The notes under the pieces are model-generated. The model was given only the letters and a program-made list of their open reading frames with translations, did no database searches and was not told where the DNA came from. This document shows, in pieces, positions 23,901 through 36,500 of a stretch of 64,000 bases of DNA. The number at the start of each line of letters is the position of its first letter. Positions within the stretch are counted from its first letter, which is position 1. The translations under genes were made by a program, and so were the position numbers. Source of the DNA: Loxodes magnus (lineage: Eukaryota > Ciliophora > Karyorelictea > Loxodida > Loxodidae); assembly GCA_946699065.1 (NCBI GenBank), contig CAMPDV010000540.1, positions 1-64,000 of the forward strand, in the 5' to 3' direction.

Positions 23901-24539
23901 AATCATAGTAAAATTTTAAATACGACACAAAAATGGAAATAGAAAAAATACCAATAGAATTAAAAGCAGAATTGAATCCAGAAAAAGAAATGATTGCTAC
24001 AAGTTTCATTAAAAGATTAGAAAATATAGAAAATAAATTATCATAAAAAAGAACGAAATAAAGACAATAATACAAACTTTGTTGATGTTGCAAATCAAAT
24101 CAACATATTTTAAAAAATTGTTGATAATGAAAGAAAATAAACGAATAAGAGCAGAAAAGAACATGGAGACAACTCAATAAACTATGAATAACTCCAACAG
24201 GGATCTACAAATAAAAGCTTTTTGCAAGACCACTTGAACGGTTACAGTGGTAACCTTCCACTTAATAAAAAGGTCGTGGATCACACCCACGTTAAAAAAA
24301 CTGTCCGCAGGAACTGGTTGCAATTCCAGAAAATGCAAAACTCTACTAACTTTAAGTATATTATTATTATTATTATAAAAGTGTTAACAGTTAGAATGAA
24401 AGGTGAAGTGATTTCAATAAGCACGATAATCTAAAAGAACTACTCATCAAATTTATAGAACATAATAAAACCTAATTCATGGACCAAAACGTGCTCAGAC
24501 TATAAAGATAATTTCTCATTTTTAAAAGCTTAGGAATGA
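20996..24539 (+). CDS. Gln/Lys/Asn-rich hypothetical protein, copy A, interrupted by a retroposon
   Basis: One frame is open from ATG at 20996 to 23534, about 846 codons with Gln as TAA/TAG and many TGA as Trp. There a 853-bp gag-like element is inserted. The host frame resumes at about 24388 and ends at a TGA at 24537-24539. Composition is Gln/Lys/Asn/Ser-rich with hydrophobic patches (LLPFLSSVGCLNQGKIYFW). The frame is supported by copy B: TGG-CAA here (22250-22255) is TGA-TAA there, synonymous only in this frame and code. I recognise no domain. The insertion should truncate the product after residue 846 or replace its tail. Confidence 0.65.
23522..24387 (+). mobile_element. Gag-like retroposon G3 with 13-bp target-site duplication
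   Basis: The 13-bp direct repeat ATAAAAGTGTTAA is at 23522-23534 and 24375-24387. The sister duplication has it once (61540-61552) with identical flanks, so this is an insertion with a precise empty site. The inserted part contains one + strand gene. Its ATG is 11 nt after the left repeat, and its 3' end is a (TAT)n tail (24356-24376) abutting the right repeat. The lack of LTRs, the target-site duplication and the simple-repeat tail fit LINE-type retroposition. Confidence 0.9.
23546..24406 (+). CDS. Gag-like zinc-knuckle protein G3
   Basis: Single open frame from ATG (23546). N-terminal basic Gln-rich region with a SSSSEG patch, then coiled coil (EKIRELMSNIEDQNNELLIL; FIKRLENIENKL). The CX2CX4HX4C knuckle CWCCKSNQHILKNC is at residues 179-192 (24080-24121; its Trp is TGA), followed by KRTWRQLNKLWITPTGIYKQ, matching the P-x-G-x-I-Y-x-K motif of the other members. 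The tail is basic and Pro-rich. No TGA occurs inside the element: the frame runs through the (TAT)n tail as a Tyr run and meets its first terminal TGA at 24404 in host DNA. Either a TAA near 24350 once served as stop, or the stop was lost. The copy looks young and intact. Confidence 0.85.
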
Positions 24540-26017
24540 GTTAACCTAAATCTGAATAGCCATTTTCTTGACATCAATACATCAGACATATTTCACTTAA
24601 ATTACTTCTTCATTCGGACTATTAACTCCTGTCATAAATCTCTCATTTTTTTATATGCAAAGTAAAATTCTTCCCTCTTTTATATTGAGTAAAGAAATAA
24701 TAAAATCGTTGATCTCTTTAGCAGCAATTCTGTTAGGACCGAATTTTAAGTAATAGTAAGAAAAAACTTTATTTTTTAGCCTGAGATAACAAAGTTTTGG
24801 ACGAAACTCTAAATATTAAGTATTTAACTATGAAATTAAGCTTAGCAGGATTATAAAAACTTACGCTTATAAACTATATAGACTGATTAATAAAAACGCC
24901 AGCTTAATTTGCTTCTGTTTAGTGAAAATCCCTGTACATTTTAACAAATAATAAACTCCTGATAAAATTAAAAGCTGCTATAAGCCTTTTATTCTATGAT
25001 AATTATAAGCAGATAATAGAAGCAAGATATAACTTGATTGCAATAGGCATAGCTAACTCTTCTTAGTGTATCGAATTAGAAAATTCTTCAATTTAAGAGC
25101 TTTAACCAAATAATCACACCTAGAAATATGAGAAAATGGCCCAATATGTTGAGTATTTTGTTAAGGTTTAGCATCATTTAATCTTCCATGAGAAGAATTT
25201 AATCCCGTACTTCTGAATCTACTTACTTTGATAGTATATAGAATAAACTCAGTTTCGTTCTTTTATATCTTTAAAGTTTGACAAACTCTAAATAAAATAG
25301 ACATACTTCTTATTTGTAGGTCCAATAGTTTTTTCTAAAATCTTTATTATAACTGTAGGTTTTAGGTAACTTACCATCTTCTATTTTTTTAATTTACTTG
25401 GCAATTTAGAATCTACCTTTTCTTTAGTTCCTATCTTGATATAGAAGATCTTATTTAAAAAGAAATGCATTTTAATATTTTTGGAGTTAATATGCAAATA
25501 AAGCAATGGCTAATAAAGAGCAAAAATCTTAAAGCTAAAAAACAGTATTTTAAGGGATATTTTTGATGATATGGTTTTACTTTTGGTTAGCAATTTGAGT
25601 GGCTATATTGGTAGTAATACTGGAAGTAATTTTAATTTCGTTAGAATTCTTCAGTTGATTACTCAGTATTAGTGTAGTTAAAAGGAGGTATTAGTTTGGT
25701 TTAAGTGTAGATAGTTTAGTTTGATTTTAGATAGTATTGAATTATTGGAATAGGAAATAATGAAAATTGGTTATTATTGGTATTTCACTTATAATAACTA
25801 TAATAGCTTTATAAGATTAACTAAAACATGCTTTAGACCTATCATTCTATATGATATTAAATGTTGTAACTAATATCTATTCAATACCCCATTAGTAACC
25901 TTCTACTCTTTATTCTCCTAATACATTTTCTACTTTTAATCATACATTTATTGTAGCCTTTAAAATATCATCCAATCCTTACAGTATTAATAATTAAAAG
26001 CTTTTAACTCAAGACAT
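24516..26017 (-). CDS. Hypothetical multi-pass membrane protein, copy A
   Basis: Starts MSWVKSFQLLILQG at 26017 (Trp is TGA). An N-terminal region (VENVLGEQRVEGYQWGIEQI) is followed by an Asn/Gln/Tyr/Thr-rich low-complexity segment that makes the top strand C-poor at 25560-25790, then a Ser-rich stretch (STGLNSSHGRLNDAK). Hydrophobic segments follow (YILLLLSAYNYHRI; LAFLLISLYSLQAQVFIILL) and a soluble tail (GPNRIAAKEINDFIISL) ending at TGA 24516-24518. The distance is 1502 nt here but exactly 1500 nt in copy B, so copy A has net indels. Family unknown. It converges on the preceding + gene. Confidence 0.6.
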
Positions 26018-26029
26018 ATTTATCTTATC

Positions 26030-27660
26030 TCTAACGATATTCCTTATCTATTAGCATTACAGAACTCTCCTAAAAGAGTTGCTTCATTTCTTATATAATA
26101 CTAAGTTTCTTCAAGGTATTGAAGTTCTCTCACTTTGAAACAAAAGTTAGCTTTTAATCCTCAATTGAGCTTGTTTTCAGACTCGTTTATTAAGCTAGAT
26201 ATGAGATAAAATTGCTGATATCTTTTATATAATCTGAGTTGAGAATTTTTTTTCCAGATTTTCCCATTTCCCGATGGGAAAAATTCCTTCACTTGCTACT
26301 TCAGAATTTATTAGTTAACATTTTTCCAGATATTCATTCTTATTTCTTTCTATTGAGGACATTTCCGTCATAAATGTAAAGTGCTGTTGCAAATGTAGCA
26401 TCTTTTTCTTGCTCTAGAAAATACCCTTCCCCGTTTCTCTATTTCGATTGGAGTTCCTTATGAAGGCTTCTACAAGTTTTCTTCTATTAATTTAAGCATA
26501 GAATCTAATTTTGCTCAGTTTTTCTTGTCTTACTCTTGCATTATTCAAATATTATTCTCTAAACTTGCCATTTGCTCATAAACTCCGACTTTAGCTCTTC
26601 GGTCTACCATATGGACTTCATCATCATCTTATCAAATCCTGACTTAATACAAGCATCTCTTTCTCCTGGGAGTTTAATTCCTATTCGAGTTTTTTTTATG
26701 TTTCTAATAAGTTGATAAATCAGCTGTTTTAGACTTGTTTTAAGATCATAGAAAACTGTTGAAAAATCTAATTTTAAACAGAAGGACAAATCTATAACGC
26801 TTTTACTCCATAATTTATGAATTCAAAAGGATTATCTACAGTGATCACTCCTCTTCTTACAAAATATCAATATCAGGAATACATTTTACTACATCAGAGC
26901 CTTTTCGTAATGCCAAAGGTCTCAATACTTTTCCTGATACACTGCCATTAGGAGATCTTTACTCTCCAGTAGGGCTCTTCAGAATTTTTAATTTAATTCA
27001 AGGATTATTCATAATATTTAGCTGATTCAATTAACCTTCATGTGCTACTAAGTAATATATTACACTACTTTTAGACAACTTAAAATTTTAATTATGTAAA
27101 TTCTACTCTCTTGCATCTTTTTCTAAGTTAAAATCGAATATCACAGAAGTAAGTATTAATTTGAATGGTACCTAGAAGACTAAATTTAGAAGGGAAGTTT
27201 TATCTGCTAAGTATAAGAAGGCTAGTATTTAATAATCTGATGAGAACGTTTTTAAAGATAAATAAATTAACGTGATTCTACCTTTATCAGGATCACCACG
27301 ATTAATAAAAAAACCAAATTTTGTTGTTAAAATAGTCTAGAAATATTTCTGGCTTCGTCCGATCTCTTGGTCACTTTTTTCTCAGTTTTTTAAATAAAAA
27401 TTTATTATCTTTACTCTCAAAATTCTTTTATTTCTTTCCGAAGGCTAAAGTTAAAAGGGAATAGAATAAAATCCAATTCTTGTGCCAAATTTCACAATCG
27501 AATTTAATTTTTCTACTTAAAGATATAATTTGTCTCAGTCATGTCTTCAGGTTTTTCCAATTCCTAACCAGATTAACGAAATAGAGGCAGGATTACTCTG
27601 AGACTTGGACTTCAGCACCCTAGTTAGATTCTAGTACCGATCGAGAGAACCCTCAATGGC
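26030..27660 (-). CDS. Zinc-knuckle protein G4, copy A, with long N-terminal region
   Basis: The knuckle CYICNSTLHLWRKC lies at top-strand 26359-26400. It is preceded by an acidic patch and coiled coil (WQDDDEVHMVDRRAKVGVY; KLDSMLKLIEENLQ) and followed by FFPSGNGKIWKKN, the family's G-x-I-[YW]-x-K motif. Upstream, minus-strand sequence to about 27660 is also protein-like (FINRGDPDKGRITLIYLSL; RSPNGSVSGKVLRPLALRKG; DNPFEFINY) and may be the N-terminus of the same gene or a separate gene; the start is not fixed. Frame changes at A-tracts near 26695 and at 26860-26875 are needed. Unlike G1, G3 and G5 no direct repeats were found around it. In copy B the knuckle reads CNSTWHLWRKC with Trp as TGA. 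Confidence 0.65.
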
Positions 27661-28213
27661 CTGATTTGATATATGTGTATAGGAAAGTTTAGTAGTTGGT
27701 ATTAAAGTATGTATTTTAGAGTGTATGATAGTAATAATGACTTGTATTTAGATATAGGTTAATGATAATTTGATTATAGTTTTGATTAGATAAATAGTAA
27801 TCTGTACTTGTATAATTTAAATATAAGGATATATTAAAGATAGTTTTTTGACATTGTTGAATATGTTTTGGTATGTTATAAGCTGTATGTTAGTATCTGA
27901 ATAATGATAATATTTGAATAATAGATTTTTAAAGATGTTTAGATAAAATTTGATTCTTTATTTATTTCAGCTTTAAAAAGAGCTAGTAAGGAAAATAATC
28001 TTTATTGTCAACTATATAGCTATAACTACATTACCATATCAACATCATATATACACTTAAACATACAAAAAAACTTATAAAAATACAACATTAATAAGTA
28101 TAGATTAACCATATTAATAAGTAGTAACATATTTACTATAGATATTTAAACTACTTACATATAAAACTATATTTATTATCAATAATATTAATCATATCAA
28201 TATTATTATTATC
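27661..28213. other. C-poor low-complexity stretch
   Basis: The top strand is almost free of C between 27660 and 27960, the signature of Asn/Gln/Thr/Tyr-rich coding on the minus strand seen elsewhere in this window. It may be the low-complexity N-terminus of the gene to its left, but no start could be chosen. 27960-28213 is plain AT-rich 3' flank of RING-kelch. Confidence 0.35.
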
Positions 28214-29659
28214 TCAGTTATCCCCTTTAACACTTCTATAACTCAACTTTTCTAAATCAATCCTCATTATTGAAACTCTTTCCTATTCATAACCAAAAAC
28301 ATATCCATAGACACCTCTTATTTTCATCTCCGTTAAAGCTGCAACATCTTTAAAAATTTAACTTTATTGCCATTATTATTTGTTTCTTTTATATATTCTT
28401 CTTGAATGTTCTTTCGTATAAAAATTTTTTATACCTCCGAATATGACAAAAGGCTCTAAAGAAACTATAGGACAAGCAACAGCTTCAGGAAGATTCAAAT
28501 TTTACTTACTCCATCTATCATTCTATATGTTATACTTTCATATATCTTTTAAAGTTTATACTTTCTAATTTGCACCTCCAATTGAATAAATATTTTATTC
28601 ATCTTTATCTACTACTAAAATTTAGCCTGCTATTAAGAATGGAAATTAAGAGCATTTTTATCATTTATTTTAGTTTCCTATCTTTAACTTTTCTACTGAT
28701 TATAACTTTTGATAATTATTAGTAATTCCTCCAACCACATAAAGATAATTTTAAGCTACTGCTAATCCAAATTAATATCTTCCCTCATTTAGATCACTAA
28801 GTTTTGTATTAATACCTTCAAAATTGAACTATCAAGTTTCTTTTATTCCTTTATTTTAATTTTAGTTATATCCTCCAATTAAATATAACTTATTTTAATA
28901 TTCTATACTTTAACTAGATTCTGGAATTATAATTTAAACTTAGACTTATCGTAATTACTCAGTTTAAATGTTAAATAAGCTTAATTTTTAAATTAAGCAA
29001 TTAAAAAAGTGAATATAGTTAGATTGAATAAACTGTTGCTACTAGGTTAGTTTATGTTAATTAGTCTGTTTAGTGTTTAACTGTTGTTACTTAGTATTGT
29101 ATTATAGTTTGTTTCTTATTTGTGTGATATAATTTGAAGTTAATTTAGGGTTTAGTACTAAAGGTGGTTATATAGTGGAATATAGTTAGACTGTTATAGT
29201 TTGGATTTGAGTTGGTTTTAGAAATGAGTAAATAGGGAATTAGGATGATTGTATAATATTTTAGTGTTATTAGTTGTAGTTAATGGTAGTGTATTGGATG
29301 ATATTAGTATATGGTATAATGAGAGTATTAGTAATGTTAGATAATTTGGTTGTAATGGTTTTAGATTTTTGCATAATTTACTTCCTTATCTCTTTTAATT
29401 TCTATCTAGCATCTTAAATCTTTTATATGTATTATTAGTTTTAAAATATCATTCTTATTAAATCACTTTCTTAAGGTAAGTCTTCAAATCTAAAATGGAA
29501 TCCTTTTTAACAAATAGGACATTACATTATGCCTTATAATCAGAACTGAGTATTCAAACACAAACCACAGTAAATATGTCCACAAGGTAAGACAGTTGGA
29601 AGAGCATTAGTTAAGTTGTAATCTTCTTAGCAGATTAAGCATTTTGGTAACGCTTACAT
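28214..29659 (-). CDS. RING-finger/kelch fusion protein, copy 2 (complete, 481 aa)
   Basis: Complete frame of 482 codons from ATG-TAA-GCG at 29659 to TGA at 28214-28216. RING-HC: C7, C10, C26, H28, C31, C34, C47, C50 (CLICQEDY ... PCGHIYCGLC ... CPICQKG). A Gln/Asn/Thr-rich linker of roughly 170 residues follows, then kelch blades at IEYQNKLYLIGG, NYLYVVGGITNNYQ, IYSIGGANQKVQ and PFVIFGG, with the blade Trp mostly TGA (KETW; LKDIWKYNIQNDRW). RING proteins usually recruit an E2 enzyme and kelch propellers bind substrate, so a ubiquitin ligase is the natural inference. RING plus kelch on one chain is uncommon. A 1446-nt frame without net indel argues this copy is functional. Confidence 0.85.
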
Positions 29660-31400
29660 TTTTATTATTATTTAGATTAAAAAAGCTTATAAAGGTAATT
29701 TATAACAGTTACCATCAAAAATTATAATTAACCATTATAAATTCAAATATCTATCATTACATACATACTACAATATTAACCTCTTATATCAAGTACCTAT
29801 CTACAATCCGCACCAATACATTTTGCTAAATTTAAAAAACCAACCAGCTTTACAACTTAATCACATTTTTTATTATATAAATAACAAAAACATCTCTATC
29901 CTAAAATCTTTAAAAACTACTAGGAGCAATGCACTAAAAAAGGGACACAATCTTTAACTAATCTTAATATCAAAAAAAGTAGCTAAGTTAGAACATTTAC
30001 TAAGACTAAAGCTCTTTGAAAATCTTTAGAATGTAGGAAGAAAAGAATGAGAAAAAAATAAACGAGAATACGAAGCTCCGAACTGCTAAAAGAGAAAAAT
30101 TTATAAATTTAAAAAATTTTTAGAAGAAAAGAACTACAATCAAAGATTCATTCCAGCAGAAATGCAAACAAATGAAATTATTTAGCATTTTTAAGAAATC
30201 TTAAGTAAGAATATGGTAAAAAGAATGAGAGTGATGAAATCCTTTGACAGGGCAGAATGGAGTTTTTATTCAAAGTCCTACTTAAAATCTTCTAGGTTCT
30301 TCAGCTTTATCCCTATTGAGACTCATTTTGAGAACTAGATACAAGCTCTCAAGCAGAAACTATTTTTGACTCAATGTTCAATCTTAAAATCTTCCGCTTT
30401 TAAAATTGATTACTAATAATTTAAGAACTGTATATAAATATGAAACAGAATAGAGTTTTTAGTCAAAGTTCTTCTTTCAATTTTTAAGTTTTTCAACTAT
30501 ATCCCGAAAAAAAATTTTTAAAACTAAACCAAAGATCTCAAGTGATACGGAGTCTATAAAATAAGTTGTACTTTCGTTCTTTAAGTACTTACGCTTATTC
30601 GTAACTCAGACGTATTTTGAGAAAAAAAACAGAGCAATCTAGAAAATGGATTCTAAACTTAAATTCTTCATAACGTATTGAAGTTCTTAAGCTTATCGTC
30701 TATCCAGAATTTTTTGAAAACTTGATTAGAGATATATACGATTAACGAATTCATAACTTAAGTTTCTCTTACAGATTTATAATATTTAAGCACTCTCGTC
30801 AATCAGACTATGCTTTAGAAAATAATCGAGCTCTAAAGGATAACGGATTGCAAACTTTAAGTTCTTCTTAAAGTCTTAAAGTTCATAAGCTTTAACTCTA
30901 CACAGACTTTTTTTGAGATTTTGATTAGAGCTCTCAAGGATAACGGATTCCGAACTTAAAGTTCTTCTTACAGTCTTTTAGTACTTAGCATTTTCGATTC
31001 TCAGTTCAATCTTGGAGAACTTAATCAGAACCTTTCAAGGATTAACGGCCTCCAAATTTAAAGTTTCTCTTACAGTTTTATAGTTCTTAGCTTAATATCA
31101 GCAAACTCTTTTGGAGAAATTGATCAGAGCATTTAACGATTAACGAATTCATAACTTAAGTTTCTCTTTCAGAATTTTAATATTTAAGCACTCTCGATTC
31201 TCAGTTCAATGGCAGGATTTGAACAGAGCTCTAAAGGAAAGTGAATTCCTAACTTAAAGTTCATCTTACTGTCATTTTGTGATTTCCACGCTTTCGATAT
31301 TCAGATATAACTTTAGAAAGAGATCCGAGCTCGCAATGTTAACGGTTTGCAATCTTAAAGTTCTTCTTACAGTCTTTTAGTTCTTAAGCTTTTTATTTTT
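28868..31400. repeat. Duplicate of window positions 1 to about 2600
   Basis: From the kelch region of the RING-kelch gene through its 5' flank to the satellite, this block matches the start of the window at an offset of about 28.85 kb, nearly identical over the gene and flank and increasingly diverged in the satellite. After about 31400 the similarity ends. The orientation and order are the same in both copies. Confidence 0.9.
30240..31400. repeat. ~101-bp tandem satellite, second array, about 12 units
   Basis: Same unit as in the array at 1380-4330, with recurring GGATAACGGATTCCGAACTT and TTCTTCTTACAGTCTTTTAG elements. Only about 12 units remain against about 29 in the first array, and the 9-bp minisatellite is absent. 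Confidence 0.85.
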
Positions 31401-31918
31401 AAACTTATGAGCAGCATTCTTTTCAAAAACTAACTTCAAATTTAATATGATCTGTTTCTATATTTCCAAGTTGCTTTTTCTTCTAAATTACAAATTTCTC
31501 TTTATATTATGTCAAATTTTAAAGGAATTTTATTATTTATTTGTATTGCAATTAAACTTATTACTCGATAAATCTTAAGCTTTAACTAAAGATTTTTTAA
31601 TTATTTCAAAAAATTTTATTACTGTTCTTTCATAAGTTTTAAGAATGATTTTTCTAATTTTTTATATCAAGATAAATTTTTATAGATTATGCAGGAGTCA
31701 AATTAAATTTTTGTCTATTATATTTTAAAGATTTTTTTAATCGATATTTGTTTTGTCCAAAAATGAAGAACCTTTAAAAATTTGTATAGATTTCACGTTG
31801 AATATTTGTTTTGATAAAAAATATATTTTTATTAGTAAATTTTATTTAATTTTTTAAACTTATTTAGATTATTTTAATTATTTACATTTTTTCTTTAAAG
31901 TTAATAATCTAGGATTGT

Positions 31919-32464
<546 letters not shown>

Positions 32465-33579
32465 CTTTTTATATGTTTCAATACTTTTCTCTTTATTTAA
32501 CACTTTTATCACCTTTTGGATTATTTTTTAATTCTTTTTCTAGACCTTTTTATTTAGATTTTTAAATTAAATATTTTATGTAAAGATAATTGTATACAAT
32601 CTGACGTCATCCTTAATCAGCATTTTATAAATTTTTATCTTATTTATTGCTTTTCTCAATTTTTTTCTTTTCTTTTTCAAGAATTTTTTGCGTGAATAGA
32701 TTTCTACTTCTTTCAAGAAAGTAAAACTTATTATTTTTTAATAAAAAAACAAAGATTCAGTCATTTTTTATTTGCTTTCTATTGTATTTAAACAAATTAT
32801 ATTCTTTTTTTGGATTCATTCATTTTAAATTTTTTACTTGGTGATTTTTTTAAGTAGTATATGATTTTTATTTTTATTTCTTATTAATATTTTTTCTATC
32901 CTTAATAAATTTCTTACTTTCCTAATTTATATCTTTTCGTATTTAACTACTTTTGCCTGACTAGATAGAAGTTCTATGAATGGGGATTTAATAGTAAGAT
33001 AGAAGCAATTTCCATCGGTTATAAAAGATAATTTTTTACTAAAGTTCTAATTTCAATTTTATATTTACATTATTCTAAACCTAGTAATGCATCATTTAAG
33101 TGATTGATTGGGCTCAATCTATTTATGACGAATGAACTTTGATTTTTTTAAGACATATCTTCTTTGAATATTAAAATTATAGTTTTTTAATTTTATTAAT
33201 TTATTTACATTTTATTTAATTTTATATTCTCCCAATATTTACTTCTTTATACATAAATCTTCTGCTTTTATTTAATTTTTCTTGTAAATATTAAACTTTA
33301 TATCTTTAAGAGATAGTTTTAAATATACAATTATTTCTTTTTGCTTTTATATGTCTCATTTCGGTTATTAATATATATCTTGCTTAGAGAGTGCTAGTCT
33401 TATAAATTGAGAAAATTAAATAATTAATTATAATATAAACATTTTTAAATTATATTTCGTTTATTAGAGTATTGTACTTAAACTTTACTAATATCAACTA
33501 TATATAATTCCAATTTTACAAAGCTATCAAATATTTTGTAGAGGTTTAGTTATAAAATTCAGAATTTCTAATTTTGCTA
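32465..33579. other. AT-rich intergenic region
   Basis: T-rich on the top strand after the ARF start. No gene or repeat recognised in about 1.1 kb. Confidence 0.5.
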
Positions 33580-36500
33580 TCAATCCTTAATAACATTTTA
33601 TCCAAAATTTAGAGACTAGAAATTTGTTTTCCGCTGCTTCCCTAAAATTTACTGTTTATTATTTACAAATTTACTATATTAGCATCCTGGTTAGTTTCAA
33701 ATCTGTAACTGCCATTCAATCTATATTTTCCATTAAAAAAATGTTCTCAATTTTAAAAGAGGCAGTTTATGTTTTTCCATTTACATTAAGCATTCTAGTT
33801 TATCTAATTATTAGATAGCTAGTCTTTATTATTTAAACTGCTAGTTTAGGAAAATGTGCAATTAGTTATCAGCACTTATTACCAGAACTTAATTTGCATT
33901 CAAGGCTATAAATTGCAATTCTTGCGCCTTATCATTCCTTATGCAGTCCTATACTCAGTTTACTATCATTCCTCCACCTCTTTCATTATAGTTATCAGAA
34001 AATATATTAAAATGGATATGCAGAGTTAACTATAATTCAACAACTAATATAGCCAAAATCTGTTTCAACTCAATTTTGAGTCAATCAGTTATTCATTCAG
34101 ATTTAGTTATAGTAAAAGCTACAATTAGTCATCTTAATATCTTCTACCATTCTTATTTACTCAAATATTACATCTTCAACTATTCCAAAATTGTCATCTT
34201 ATAGACACAAGCTACAGAAAAACCTGCTTCTTTTACCTCTTAACTTCTATATAATTTCTTATTAAGCATCTAAAGTTAAAACCCTTAAGACTTTAAAAAA
34301 CAATTATGTGTAATTTAACGTTACTTTGCTTATGGGATAATATTTTCGGAACCTTTCTTCTGAATACCTCTAATTATGACTCAATATATTGCTGCTCAGT
34401 ATCACTTATATTTAACTACTCAAATTATTGATGTAACTAAGTTATAGCTAAACTAACCATTTTAGCCTTCTATTGCTGCTCTTTATTAGGTGCCATTCAA
34501 ATCACTCTCACACCAAGTATCTTAGTTTTAAATATCTTAATAACAGTCATTCAAATCTCTTGTTAAATAACTTACAGTTCTGAATCAAAAGGAGAGCTTC
34601 AATTTCACTGTAAAAATAGCTTAATAAGGAAGATAAAATTAAGCTTTTAGTGAAGGTAACTTCGTTTATTCAGATTAGTTGAGTCGAGTTAGATTTTTCA
34701 AACCCAGGAAACTCAATTCCTGTATAGTTTTAATCTCCACTTTTTTAATCCAAATTATGGAAATTATTTATTTCACTCCCTCTATTAAATTTTAGACTTC
34801 CACAATCAAATTCTTCGTGCTCTAGTACACAATACGTGCTAACGAAATACTTTCATGAATCAAGAAACTAAAAGTCTGTGTCATTAAATTCTAAATTACA
34901 AGACTAGCATTCAATGTAATTACGGTGATGATTAGAAAATTGATGAAACCAAACATTATTTAAACTCAATTTTCCTTGAATGATCTTTATCAGAGATTAT
35001 GTATTTTTAGATATTCAGTTCCAAAAAATTAAAGCTATTCTAAAACATCTGTTGCTAAACTTCATGAATAACCATATTCATCAAGTAAAGAAATAAGATC
35101 ATCTCTCGAAAAGGAAGCTTCTGCACATATATTACAGGATCACTTTTCATTTTTATAGCAATATACATTTGGGAGATTCATGTTTAATGCAAGTGTGTGC
35201 ATTTCTAATATTACGTTCTCAAATTTTAAGTGGCTTTAAAAGAAAAAAAATTGAATATCTGTTCGCATGAAAATAATTTTAGCTCTTTCTTTAGAATCAA
35301 AAAACCATTTAGCTAACTCTGAAGCTTAGTCTTTTGGATACTGAAAGCAATAAAGAGTTTAAATAGTTAATTGCTTAAATTACTCGTATAAGCTTTTTAG
35401 TCGTTAGTTTACTTTAGGAGTAAAATGTAGTTTGTAAAACTGTCAGTAGCCATTGAACTTTATTCCTACTATAGATCGTCTAAAAAATGAGTTCTATTTG
35501 TCAAAAGAACCTTAACATATCTCTTCTAAACTCCTTCTGCCAAAGCTTCAGCTAATGAAAGATAAGGCCGATCAAAAGTTCCTAATCCTTTGTATATAAT
35601 GCAGCTGGCTGATATTCCCCTGATTAAAGTTTTGAGTTTCATTTAGTTATTCGCTAGATACTTCATCGCAAAATTTATAGAAAATACCATTTTTAGTAAA
35701 TCCTGCTAGAGGATAATTTATATTCGTAACATAAATAACCCTAAAGATTCTCCATAGAGGATCAATCAGGACCTGCCTCACATCTAGGATCATTTGGGTC
35801 TGTTACATTCTTAATAAACCTAGCAGGTAATTCATCTAGATGAAAAGAGCGATTCTATAAAATCCTTAATTACAATATCAGCAATGCCAATAATTTGGAA
35901 TTTATCTTACGCACTTTGATTTTAGTTGTATACAGAGCAAAAGGATGACATTGTAATATTTTTTCCCCTAAAGATCGAAAAATAATAATTAATCTTAGTC
36001 TTAAGTATCGATGAACATATAAGTAAAAACAGTTCCATCATAAAGACATCCTGCAATCATAATTTTTTTTCATAGCTTTAATCTACCTAGTAACATGAAA
36101 ATTAAGTTTAAGAGGTCTTATAGTTTTGATAATTCTATTAAGTTTAATTATAGTTATATTAATTTCCTATATTTCTTAAAAACTTCCCAACTTGCTGCTG
36201 CTATTCCAATTAATTTATACATTCTAACGGGCGATCTTCTAAATACATGGTTTTATCATTATTTAAAATTCTTTGAAAAGTTTATTAAAATGTGAGGCTA
36301 TACTAAATTTCAGGCTTATGTGGAAGTTTAGTATATAGCATGCAATCAGGTTTTACTAAGGAATTTTATCGTCTCTTGATCTATTTAACTATCTCAGTCA
36401 TATTGAATGCAACTGACTTATCAAATACTATCGCCTAAATTATTTTATGTGGCTTAATCTTTTCATCCTATTTTACAGCAATTCTTATAATCAAAATCGC

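Larger units (their letters stand above)
13038..26912. repeat. Segmental duplication, copy A (13.9 kb)
   Basis: Near-identical to 51112-64000. The left boundary is sharp: both copies begin TTTATATGGTAATTTTATAG (13038 and 51112) with unrelated sequence before it. The right end of copy B is the window edge, equivalent to about 26912. Identity is very high in non-coding DNA too, so the duplication is recent, or the copies are kept similar by conversion. Main differences: an 853-bp gag-like insertion in copy A, a 35-bp repeat unit extra in copy A at 18.4 kb, a 72-bp deletion in copy B near 63.4 kb, and many 1-2 nt indels in homopolymers. Confidence 0.95.

Noticed and set aside
24217..24300. tRNA-like arms within the G3 element
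   Set aside because: The T-loop lacks TTCRA, position 33 of the putative anticodon loop is A, there is no acceptor or D-arm pairing, and the sequence is inside a convincing coding frame.
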